The notes under the pieces: model-generated | Databases searched by the model: none | What the model was told of the DNA's origin: nothing | Seen by the model: only the letters and a program-made list of their open reading frames with translations | Shown: piece by piece, positions 1-6,437 of the stretch | Layout of the letters: every line of letters starts with the position of its first letter | Position numbering within the stretch: position 1 is the first letter of the stretch | Made by a program: the position numbers and the translations under genes | Source: Clostridiaceae bacterium | GTDB lineage: Bacteria > Bacillota > Clostridia > UMGS1883 > JAAYMJ01 | DNA: 6,506 nt | Reading direction: 5' to 3' | Assembly (NCBI GenBank): GCA_012521455.1 | Contig: JAAYMJ010000032.1 | Location: 1 to 6,506, forward strand

Positions 1-1215
1 ATAAATACAAATACAATTAAACATTCAAGAAGCGCGCTAAACTCCATTGTGAGATTTGAGGCTCACGACTCTGTTACAAGCGCCGCAAGATTTTTAAGAT
101 ATGTAAACGAAGACGGCAAAACCAGCTTAAGACTTCGCATTGACCAAATGCCCGAACCTATATACCATGCAAAATTCGTGGAAAGGCCGGGACTTTATGA
201 CCCAAACGGCGTTTCAATTGAATCAGATTCACCATATAGAAAAGGATACTTCCTAGTGCGAAACTCCGACAACTCCATTACCCTTGCGCAAAACGACGGA
301 ACCGAAAGCTTCGCAAGGCGGGCAACTTTCTATAAGGTATCGGGCCTTAATGACTCAAACCACTCATCCTACCAGGTTTATGACGACCCAACAAGATATA
401 TCTGCCACTCAAATAACGGATTAAGGGCTGAAGTTGTTTCTGATTACAACAGCAGGGGCCGCGCGACATGGAAGGTCAGGGCGGAAAACTCGCCAAAACT
501 CGGCGACAGGTTTGACGGGTCAAGTTTGGACACTTCCAAGTGGAGAAAAGGCTATGTTTGGGGTGATTCCCATAACTATTCAGCGGTTGTAAGGGATTCA
601 CAAGTTGTTGTGGACGGCGGCGAACTAATCCTAAAAGCCGAACGGGTAAACTCAATCCAAAACTCCAAAGGCGAATGGGGCTATTGGAACAACATTAAAG
701 GCCGCTGGACATCATACAAGTTTAAAACCGGCGCCGTAAGCGGCGTTTCCACCTCAGGATGGAATTACACGCTGTTTAACGGGGATGTCTACCTTGAAGG
801 AAGCTTTAAGCTTCCAAGCGAATACGGTTTCTGGCCGGCATTTTGGCTAAACTGCAAAGACGACTGGCCGCCTGAAATTGACATCTTCGAATACCTAACC
901 GATAACCCCAGATACATGTATACGGTATTCCATATTAAGACCAATGGTCAGGACAACAGCCGCACAGAGAAATACCACGTTGGCGAAATATGGAAGGATT
1001 ATCACAAGTTTGCCCTTGACTGGAACAGCGAATACGTTGCGGTTTACTTTGATGACCATGTGGCATTCTATAATAACGATAAAAACTATATTAAAGGTTT
1101 TTATAACCTGTATACAATTATTAACCTCGGCGTAGGCGGCTGGGCGGAAGAGCCTTCCGGCAGCACAAATTACGCTGAAATGAAGGTTAAATATATCAGG
1201 TCATTTGACTATTAA
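1..1215 (+). CDS. Secreted GH16 glycoside hydrolase with N-terminal AbfB-like (CBM42-type) beta-trefoil, 5'-partial
   Basis: The frame is open from base 1, so the gene starts upstream. The GTG at 49 has no ribosome binding site and lies at the start of the first trefoil repeat, so it is not a credible start. Numbering from that GTG, residues about 1-146 form three AbfB-type repeats (RFLRY; GYFLVRN with RRATFYKVSGL; RYICHSN with RATWKVR). Residues about 151-388 are a GH16 jelly roll: FWPAFWL, then PPEIDIFE with nucleophile E276, D278 and acid/base E281, spaced as in the beta-bulge GH16 subgroup. Further landmarks are YHKFALDWNSEYVAVYFDD, INLGVGGW and the terminal KVKYIRSFDY strand. GH16 enzymes are retaining endo-hydrolases of beta-1,3/1,4-glucans or galactans; the exact substrate cannot be read here. 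The trefoil suggests binding to arabinose-decorated or related polysaccharide, but most of the canonical binding His positions differ. Secretion is inferred, because the signal peptide is off-window. An intrinsic terminator follows 5 bp after the stop. Confidence 0.88.
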   Translation: MNTNTIKHSRSALNSIVRFEAHDSVTSAARFLRYVNEDGKTSLRLRIDQMPEPIYHAKFVERPGLYDPNGVSIESDSPYRKGYFLVRNSDNSITLAQNDGTESFARRATFYKVSGLNDSNHSSYQVYDDPTRYICHSNNGLRAEVVSDYNSRGRATWKVRAENSPKLGDRFDGSSLDTSKWRKGYVWGDSHNYSAVVRDSQVVVDGGELILKAERVNSIQNSKGEWGYWNNIKGRWTSYKFKTGAVSGVSTSGWNYTLFNGDVYLEGSFKLPSEYGFWPAFWLNCKDDWPPEIDIFEYLTDNPRYMYTVFHIKTNGQDNSRTEKYHVGEIWKDYHKFALDWNSEYVAVYFDDHVAFYNNDKNYIKGFYNLYTIINLGVGGWAEEPSGSTNYAEMKVKYIRSFDY

Positions 1216-1220
1216 AAATT

Positions 1221-1251
1221 AAAAAGGGAAGCAATATGCTTCCCTTTTTTT
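1221..1251. terminator. Strong intrinsic terminator, probably bidirectional
   Basis: A perfect 8-bp stem GGGAAGCA/TGCTTCCC (1226-1233 and 1237-1244) closes a 3-nt ATA loop. It is followed by seven T on the plus strand (1245-1251) and preceded by five A (1221-1225), which become a U-tract on the minus strand. It ends the GH16 gene 5 bp after its stop. By symmetry it can also stop transcription of the convergent lyase-like gene, about 150 bp past that gene's stop. Confidence 0.9.
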
Positions 1252-1354
1252 AATTTTGACAAACTGCACTATTGAAGCCTTGGGGCTATTGGGACAAAAC
1301 CTCTTGCGTTAAATTCCGTGGTTTTTTTGTACATTCTTGAAAACCACACCTCTT

Positions 1355-1392
1355 AAAAGGGCTGGCGGGGCAGCGCCATGCAAATTAGCCCT
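1355..1392 (-). terminator. Possible weak terminator of the lyase-like gene
   Basis: Read on the minus strand, a GGGCT/AGCCC outer stem (plus positions 1387-1391 and 1359-1363) and a TGGCG/CGCCA inner stem (1374-1378 and 1363-1367, sharing base 1363) form a GC-rich hairpin interrupted by a one-sided bulge. Four U follow (1355-1358). It starts a few bases past the stop codon of the minus-strand gene. The bulge and short U-tract make it weaker than the hairpin at 1226-1244, which probably acts as backup. Confidence 0.4.
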
Positions 1393-1397
1393 CCTTT

Positions 1398-4300
1398 TTA
1401 ATACGCGCAGATTATCTTTTTCATTCTTACAGGCCTTAAGCTTGCAAGCTCCCCTTCAAACATATAAATCATAAAATACGGGTATACAATGTCTTTCTTT
1501 AAAAACCCAATAGTAAATTCAGTTTCATTTTCATTGGCCTTATATGTTTTTACCCCTAAAAACCTCCCGTAAAAATCATAATATGAAACCGCAAGGGTTA
1601 CTTTTGTATTGTTCGGGTTTATTCCTATGTTTAATAAATACTCATCTTCATTTGAATTAATATCAATATAACTAAATTCCGCAGCAGGCGGGTCATTGTA
1701 GCTTTCCAAATTCTCAATATAAAAATCCCCGCTTGAGTCCGATTTTAAAATGTACTTATTGATATAATCCCTTGCGGCTGAATTTTCATTGAATTCAAAG
1801 TCTTTTGCAATGCAGTATGTATTTTGGTTTTCCGTCACATAAACCGAGTATTTTTTATCCTCCATATCAAAAACTATTTTAACATGGTATTTGGTGTTTT
1901 TCCGATATGGAAGGTAATAGGCGGCCTCATATTTATTTTTGTTGCAAACTTCAAAATATCCTGAAAAAGAAAGCCTCAAACCCATTTTAGCGTTTTGCAA
2001 ATCCAAATTATCCCCCGCGCCAAAGGAAATGGTACCTAAAATTTTATCATCCACGGGCGTTAAGTCAAACTCTATGATTTGATTTTTTCCAAAAAGCCTC
2101 CGCGGCAAAGCTTTTGGCGTGAAAATTTTGCTTGAATACTCCCTAAACGGGCTGTTTGGCTTAATAGAACCATCATCACAAGTGGATTTTACCACATAAA
2201 TATAATCCCCAACCTTTTTAAAGTTTGGCTTTTCTTCGCCGTTAAAATAAACCTTGCCCGCATCCGGGGCATAAATTGCAATAGCCTCATGTTCATTGTC
2301 CGACTCCACAATGTTTTTGCTGCTTGAATAAATATATAACGAGTCCCCGCAAGTTTTGACTGATATATTTTCTATCAATTTAGGGCTTTCGATTAGCCGC
2401 GTGCCTTCTTTTCCCAAGTAAAAGGCGCCAAAGAGGGAATAGTATTCCAAGCTTTCACCTATTTCACTAATATATGAGCTTTTGGCATGGATTTGGTAGC
2501 CTGAAAAATCCCTCATCTTCGGCTCATCTTCATGGGAAATATAGTAGTAACCCGTTTTTTGGGGTAAATTAATTTTTATTCCCCCTGCCACTGTGCCTGG
2601 AACGTCTAAATCCACCCTTTGGGCGGTTATTTCAATACTCCCGCCAAGTTTAGAAGGGAAGAGGAGGGTATCAAAATTTGCGGTATCAGAACATTTTTGG
2701 TACGCCAAATACTTGGTTTTTACCAAATAGCCGCCATCTTTTGAAAAATACCCATCCTTTACAAGGGCCAGGGGTTCATCCAGCGGTACAAGGGTTAGAT
2801 TTGCCTTGTTTTGCACTGTAACTTTTGCGGTTTTGCTTTCGCTGTCCACTTCCAAAGTACTTCGGGGCAGAAAATGCCAGTTTTGATTGTAGGTATTCAC
2901 ATTTTGCGACTCCAACAAATCCGATACAATCCAAAAGCCCTCTTCTTTTATAAAGCTGACCGCACGGGTATATATTACATCCTTATAGCCATCATGGCTT
3001 GAAATAGCCATGTCCATAAACTCATTATCCCAAAAATCAAAACTTTTATTATTTGTGTTTAAATCTAAAGACAAATCTTCAACAGATACAATATTGTGAG
3101 CGTCCCCGCTTTTTAGCCATTCATTTTTTTCATTTATAAAATTATAAAATCTTCCGTTGTCAACAAGCAAAGGCGTGTTATAAGCGTAACTGTTTATGGA
3201 AAGCAAATCATTTTGCATCCTGTAACTTGGCATGTAGTTTTGAAAAGCCAAGTATAAGCTGTCTTTTAAAAACCCATCCCTCATCACCGCAAGTTTCGCG
3301 TCAGGATAAAAAATGCTGTAATAATCAGGCTCAACCCCTTCTTTTCCGCCTGTAATTATAAATTTTAAATAATCGTCGCAAAACACATCACAAAACTTTT
3401 CTAAAAAATCCCCCGCGTCTTTATAGCCAGCTTCCCCTAAACCGATTGCATAACCGTTAGGGAAGGTTAAGTTCACAAAAAAATGCGCCATTTTCTTTAC
3501 ATTTTCATAAAATCCGCCGCTCAATCCAATGCCAAATATGTCCGAAAACTCTTTAATTTTTACAAACAGGCAAAGGGACTCATAAAGATAGCTTGTTGAG
3601 CTTTCAAAAAAGCTGAAATCATCATTTAAAAGTGTCCTTGAATACCCCTCAATTTTTGATTTGCAATCCAAAAACCAAGCGTTAGAATTTACAAACTCGG
3701 GAAAATATGCGCAAAACTTATACAATCCCCACGCTTCATATAACTTCCATGTTTTATCGGGAAAATCCACATCTATATTGCTTGCAATCTCCCTTGCTTC
3801 TTTAATCATAAACTTTAAAAAATCCATTAAAAAAACAGGGTTCATGTTTTCATAATCTAAAAGAAAATTAAAAATGGTTACAAAATTTGAAAGCCTTTCA
3901 CCCTCAACTTTAACATTTAAGCTTTGGGTATCATTTTTCATAAAACTTTCTAAAAGTCTTATCAGTTTATTTACATAAACTTCGTCATTTGTGTATTGCC
4001 AGGCGTAAATTAAACTTTCGGCAAAGGAAAAACAAGAAATGAAGTTTCCAAAATCCAAATCCGAACCCTCAAGGTTTGACCAATATATATCGGGGAAACC
4101 CTGCCACGAATAAACATTCCCGATTACGCCATCCCAGTTTAAGTTTTCCTCATCCCATGTGGTATCCCCGGTTACAAATATGTGCACATCCTTTTTACCT
4201 GCGTCAAGGCCCTCAAAATCAGGCACAAACCTTCCGTTTAAAAATAAAATGGCGCTATTAATTTTTGTATTTTTTGGCACTTCCGACAGATTAAAATTTA

Positions 4301-5033
4301 TATAGCCCCTGAAAGTTTTTTCATCAAAGGGCTGGCTTATATTGTTTCCCGACTCCCTCACCAAAATTTTGTGCTGTGTTCCAAAGTTTAATTTTGCGTT
4401 ATTTCCAGCGCTTATACATGTATCCTTATCGGCATAAATCACAAAATCGCCCAAATCGGTGGATATTAAAATTTTAGGGGCATTTTCGCTTTCCTTTGAG
4501 AAAAATTCCCCTGTCAGGTTATCCCTTTCCCTTGCAAAAAGCATAAAGGAAATTGCGCCAAAATCCGCATGCTTTATGATTTCATCCGTAACATCCAAAG
4601 AGTGCTGGCTAAACTCATCCGTCAATGAAATGGTACCCGCCAGGTAATCATAGCCCGAACCTGTGAAGATATTATCCAAAATTAAAGTGTCAAGCCCTTT
4701 TTGGTATTTTAAACCCGCAAAATTAATCCCTAATATTTCCTTTTTATTTTTAAAATATGTATAGAGAATTTCTTTAGCGCTTGAATAATTTGCCCTCTTT
4801 GCTTCGCTTTCCGCTTGTTTTAAAAGGCTTTTTAATTCATCATCATTGGGGTTGTGTTCATAATTTATGCTAGGCTCAATATACCACTCTTTAAACAAGT
4901 TATTCCACAATCCGAAAAAATCCTCGTCAGATAAAATACCGCTTGCAAAAGCCACATAGTTTTGAGGCATAATTATACAAAACGGCAGGCAAATACATAA
5001 CAAAACAATTAGCGCAAGTAGTTTTTGAGCCAT
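1398..5033 (-). CDS. Secreted heparinase II/III-like multidomain protein (polysaccharide lyase superfamily), possibly active-site-degenerate
   Basis: A complete 1211-residue protein. The ATG is supported by a GGAGGGGG ribosome binding site and an export signal: K4, hydrophobic core about 5-21, likely cleavage after AFA at residue 30. Regions in order: helical segment about 35-100; a segment resembling the end of a CBM96/DNRLRE module (about 130-192, HSLDVTDEI, ISFMLFARE, FFSKESENAPKILIST); one resembling its beginning (about 196-303, GYINFNLSEVP, TTWDEENLNWDGVIG); an alpha-toroid about 305-560; the heparinase II/III beta-sandwich about 570-870 (DAKLAVMRDGF, NTPLLVDNGRF, DAHNIVSVED); a LamG/concanavalin-like region about 960-1112; and a C-terminal beta-sandwich about 1118-1207. 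Such enzymes cleave uronate-containing polysaccharides such as alginate or glycosaminoglycans by beta-elimination. CBM96 is associated with alginate lyases, so an alginate-like or other uronate substrate is an inference. Y482, D609, D625 and H646 fit expected active-site positions, but T428, R605 and Q607 stand where Asn, His and His are usual. No sortase, SLH or membrane anchor is visible. It is transcribed alone. Confidence 0.85.
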   Translation of the reverse strand: MAQKLLALIVLLCICLPFCIIMPQNYVAFASGILSDEDFFGLWNNLFKEWYIEPSINYEHNPNDDELKSLLKQAESEAKRANYSSAKEILYTYFKNKKEILGINFAGLKYQKGLDTLILDNIFTGSGYDYLAGTISLTDEFSQHSLDVTDEIIKHADFGAISFMLFARERDNLTGEFFSKESENAPKILISTDLGDFVIYADKDTCISAGNNAKLNFGTQHKILVRESGNNISQPFDEKTFRGYINFNLSEVPKNTKINSAILFLNGRFVPDFEGLDAGKKDVHIFVTGDTTWDEENLNWDGVIGNVYSWQGFPDIYWSNLEGSDLDFGNFISCFSFAESLIYAWQYTNDEVYVNKLIRLLESFMKNDTQSLNVKVEGERLSNFVTIFNFLLDYENMNPVFLMDFLKFMIKEAREIASNIDVDFPDKTWKLYEAWGLYKFCAYFPEFVNSNAWFLDCKSKIEGYSRTLLNDDFSFFESSTSYLYESLCLFVKIKEFSDIFGIGLSGGFYENVKKMAHFFVNLTFPNGYAIGLGEAGYKDAGDFLEKFCDVFCDDYLKFIITGGKEGVEPDYYSIFYPDAKLAVMRDGFLKDSLYLAFQNYMPSYRMQNDLLSINSYAYNTPLLVDNGRFYNFINEKNEWLKSGDAHNIVSVEDLSLDLNTNNKSFDFWDNEFMDMAISSHDGYKDVIYTRAVSFIKEEGFWIVSDLLESQNVNTYNQNWHFLPRSTLEVDSESKTAKVTVQNKANLTLVPLDEPLALVKDGYFSKDGGYLVKTKYLAYQKCSDTANFDTLLFPSKLGGSIEITAQRVDLDVPGTVAGGIKINLPQKTGYYYISHEDEPKMRDFSGYQIHAKSSYISEIGESLEYYSLFGAFYLGKEGTRLIESPKLIENISVKTCGDSLYIYSSSKNIVESDNEHEAIAIYAPDAGKVYFNGEEKPNFKKVGDYIYVVKSTCDDGSIKPNSPFREYSSKIFTPKALPRRLFGKNQIIEFDLTPVDDKILGTISFGAGDNLDLQNAKMGLRLSFSGYFEVCNKNKYEAAYYLPYRKNTKYHVKIVFDMEDKKYSVYVTENQNTYCIAKDFEFNENSAARDYINKYILKSDSSGDFYIENLESYNDPPAAEFSYIDINSNEDEYLLNIGINPNNTKVTLAVSYYDFYGRFLGVKTYKANENETEFTIGFLKKDIVYPYFMIYMFEGELASLRPVRMKKIICAY

Positions 5034-5040
5034 TACAAGA

Positions 5041-5048
5041 CCCCCTCC
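5041..5048 (-). promoter_or_regulatory. Ribosome binding site of the lyase-like gene
   Basis: The minus strand reads GGAGGGGG, with the GGAGG core (5044-5048) ten bases before the ATG. It fixes the start at 5033, and that start also gives a complete signal peptide. Confidence 0.8.
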
Positions 5049-5071
5049 AGCTACGCTAAACTATTAACCAT

Positions 5072-5100
5072 ATTATACAATTTTATATAATAATAGTCAA
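5072..5100 (-). promoter_or_regulatory. Sigma-A-type promoter for the lyase-like gene
   Basis: On the minus strand TTGACT (5095-5100) is followed after exactly 17 bases by a perfect TATAAT (5072-5077). Transcription should start near 5065, giving a leader of about 32 nt that contains the ribosome binding site. No inverted-repeat operator or cre-like site was recognised next to it, so carbon-source control cannot be read from this sequence. Confidence 0.75.
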
Positions 5101-5202
5101 TTTATTTCATATTTATTAGTTATTTTTGTAAAATTTTATAGAATTTTTTGGAATTATATGATACGCCAAAACAAAAAAATATATTAATTTTTTTAAAAAC
5201 TC
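5101..5202. other. AT-rich spacer between divergent promoters
   Basis: About 100 bp lie between the two -35 boxes, made almost entirely of A/T. Short A/T tracts recur at roughly 10-base intervals (starting near 5131, 5141 and 5151, then A- and T-runs around 5172-5194). This could give intrinsic curvature or UP-element activity for either promoter. No open reading frame, RNA gene or clear operator palindrome was found. Confidence 0.4.
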
Positions 5203-5231
5203 TTGCATAAATTTACATTATAATTTATAAT
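5203..5231 (+). promoter_or_regulatory. Sigma-A-type promoter for argD-argF
   Basis: TTGCAT (5203-5208) and a perfect TATAAT (5226-5231) are separated by 17 bases. The start is predicted near 5238, leaving a leader of only about 18 nt that holds little beyond the ribosome binding site AGGAG (5241-5245, ten bases before the ATG). A leader this short leaves no room for a T-box or attenuator, so any arginine control must act at the promoter itself. Confidence 0.75.
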
Positions 5232-5239
5232 AATTCAAA
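5222..5239 (+). promoter_or_regulatory. Candidate ARG box (ArgR/AhrC operator)
   Basis: The 18 bases overlapping the -10 box and predicted start contain a good right half (ATTCAAA) and a poor left half. Compared with the ARG-box consensus as I remember it, about 13 of 18 positions agree. In DNA this AT-rich many of these matches are expected by chance, so support is weak. The position, overlapping the promoter of an arginine biosynthesis operon, is where a repressor site would be expected. Confidence 0.25.
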
Positions 5240-5255
5240 AAGGAGTGGGTAAAAT

Positions 5256-6437
5256 ATGGATTTAACAAAGCTTATGGAATTGGATAAAACATATTATATG
5301 AATACTTTTGGTCAGAGAAACCCGGTTTTCTTTGAAAGAGGGGAAGGCGTTTATTTATACGATAGCATTGGCAATAAATACCTTGATTTTTTTTCAGGAA
5401 TTGCGGTAAATTCCTGCGGCCATTCCCACCCATATTTTGTGGAAGGGCTTTGCAACCAGATAAAAAAGCTGATACACACCTCAAATTTATACTATATTAA
5501 AAACCAAACCCTTTTGGCTAAAACCATTGTTGAAAATTCCTGCGCCGACAAAGTCTTTTTCGCAAACAGCGGCGCTGAGGCAAACGAAGGGGCAATTAAG
5601 CTTGCAAAAATTTATTTTTATAAACAGGGAAAGCCCCATAAAAACGAGTTTATTACTTTGAAAAATTCCTTTCACGGAAGGACCCTGGCAACTTTGGCGG
5701 CAACGGGGCAGGAAAAATACCAAAAGCCCTACGGGCCCTTAATCCACAAATTCATACACGCCCCCATAAATGATATTTACGCGCTAAAAAGCCTGGTTAC
5801 GGATAACACCGCGGGCATAATACTAGAGCCTATACAGGGTGAAGGCGGCGTTTATGAAGTGGACAAAGAATTTGCCAAAGCGGTTAGAAAACTTTGCGAC
5901 GAAAAGGAAATCCTTTTAATATTTGACGAAGTCCAAACGGGCATGGGAAGGTTGGGATATCTATTTGGCTACGAATACTTGGAAACCGAGCCCGACATTT
6001 TTACCCTGGCAAAAGCATTGGGAAACGGTATCCCGATTGGCGCGATATGCGCAAAGGACTTTGTGGCAAAAAGCTTTTCCCCGGGGGACCACGGCAGCAC
6101 TTTCGGTGGAAACCCTCTCGCAACCTGCGCAGGCCTTTTGGTCTTTGACATAATTAAAAAAGAAAATTTAGTTGAAAACGCCAAAAACATGGGAAATTAC
6201 TTTATGGAAAAACTACAAAAAATACCGCAGGTTAAACAGGTAAGGGGCTGCGGATTAATGATAGGCCTAAGCGTTGATAATGCCAAGGAAATTCAAAAAA
6301 AGCTCTTTTTAGAAAAAATTTTGGTGGGCGCGGTAGGGGACGAAACTTTGAGAATACTACCCCCTCTTATAGTGAAAAAGGAAGAAATAGATTTATTCAT
6401 AAACGCGTTTAAAAAAGTTTTAGGAGGAAATCTATGA
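5256..6437 (+). CDS. argD: Acetylornithine aminotransferase
   Basis: A 393-residue cytoplasmic, PLP-dependent class III aminotransferase of typical ArgD length. In arginine biosynthesis it transfers the amino group of glutamate to N-acetylglutamate 5-semialdehyde, giving N-acetylornithine. Visible landmarks are NSGAEANEG (phosphate-binding S105-G106-A107), SFHGRTLATLAATG (F139 stacking on PLP, R142 binding substrate carboxylate), EPIQGEGG (E196, the substrate-gating Glu), IFDEVQTGMGR (D224 to the pyridine nitrogen), TLAKALGNGIPIGA (Schiff-base lysine K253) and GSTFGGNPLA (T282). The start has AGGAG ten bases upstream and its own promoter. It overlaps the next gene by ATGA, and that gene reads as argF, which supports argD over other class III aminotransferases. 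ArgD enzymes sometimes also serve as succinyldiaminopimelate aminotransferase in lysine synthesis. Confidence 0.95.
   Translation: MDLTKLMELDKTYYMNTFGQRNPVFFERGEGVYLYDSIGNKYLDFFSGIAVNSCGHSHPYFVEGLCNQIKKLIHTSNLYYIKNQTLLAKTIVENSCADKVFFANSGAEANEGAIKLAKIYFYKQGKPHKNEFITLKNSFHGRTLATLAATGQEKYQKPYGPLIHKFIHAPINDIYALKSLVTDNTAGIILEPIQGEGGVYEVDKEFAKAVRKLCDEKEILLIFDEVQTGMGRLGYLFGYEYLETEPDIFTLAKALGNGIPIGAICAKDFVAKSFSPGDHGSTFGGNPLATCAGLLVFDIIKKENLVENAKNMGNYFMEKLQKIPQVKQVRGCGLMIGLSVDNAKEIQKKLFLEKILVGAVGDETLRILPPLIVKKEEIDLFINAFKKVLGGNL
6422..6427 (+). promoter_or_regulatory. Ribosome binding site of argF inside the argD end
   Basis: A perfect AGGAGG lies six bases before the ATG at 6434 and is itself translated as part of the last argD codons. 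It fixes the argF start and suits translational coupling through the ATGA overlap. Confidence 0.85.

Noticed and set aside
49..51. GTG as start of the GH16 gene.
   Set aside because: There is no Shine-Dalgarno sequence, no signal peptide follows, and the frame is open upstream to the window edge.
1318..1347. Inverted repeat GTGGTTTT/AAAACCAC with a 14-nt loop in the convergent intergenic region.
   Set aside because: It has no flanking U-tract on either strand, is AT-rich and has no partner copy. It is most likely a chance hairpin or part of read-through RNA.
2811..4647. Several 61-64-codon plus-strand frames inside the lyase-like gene.
   Set aside because: They are antisense to a long gene with clear domains, and their translations look like out-of-frame noise.
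4974..5033. Lipobox in the signal peptide of the lyase-like protein (LPFC, Cys19).
   Set aside because: The residue before Cys is Phe rather than Gly, Ala or Ser, and the Cys lies inside the hydrophobic core. A signal peptidase I site after AFA at residue 30 fits better.
5101..5202. AT-rich block as a replication origin or attachment site.
   Set aside because: No DnaA boxes, iterons, direct repeats or integrase gene are nearby. An AT-rich divergent promoter region explains it.
5219..5224. An earlier TATAAT as the -10 box of argD.
   Set aside because: It is only 10 bases from TTGCAT, and at a 17-base spacing its -35 would be a poor match. The second TATAAT at 5226 has the correct spacing.
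5272..6190. Short open frames inside argD on both strands.
   Set aside because: They lie wholly within a strongly conserved enzyme gene and have no ribosome binding sites or recognisable products.
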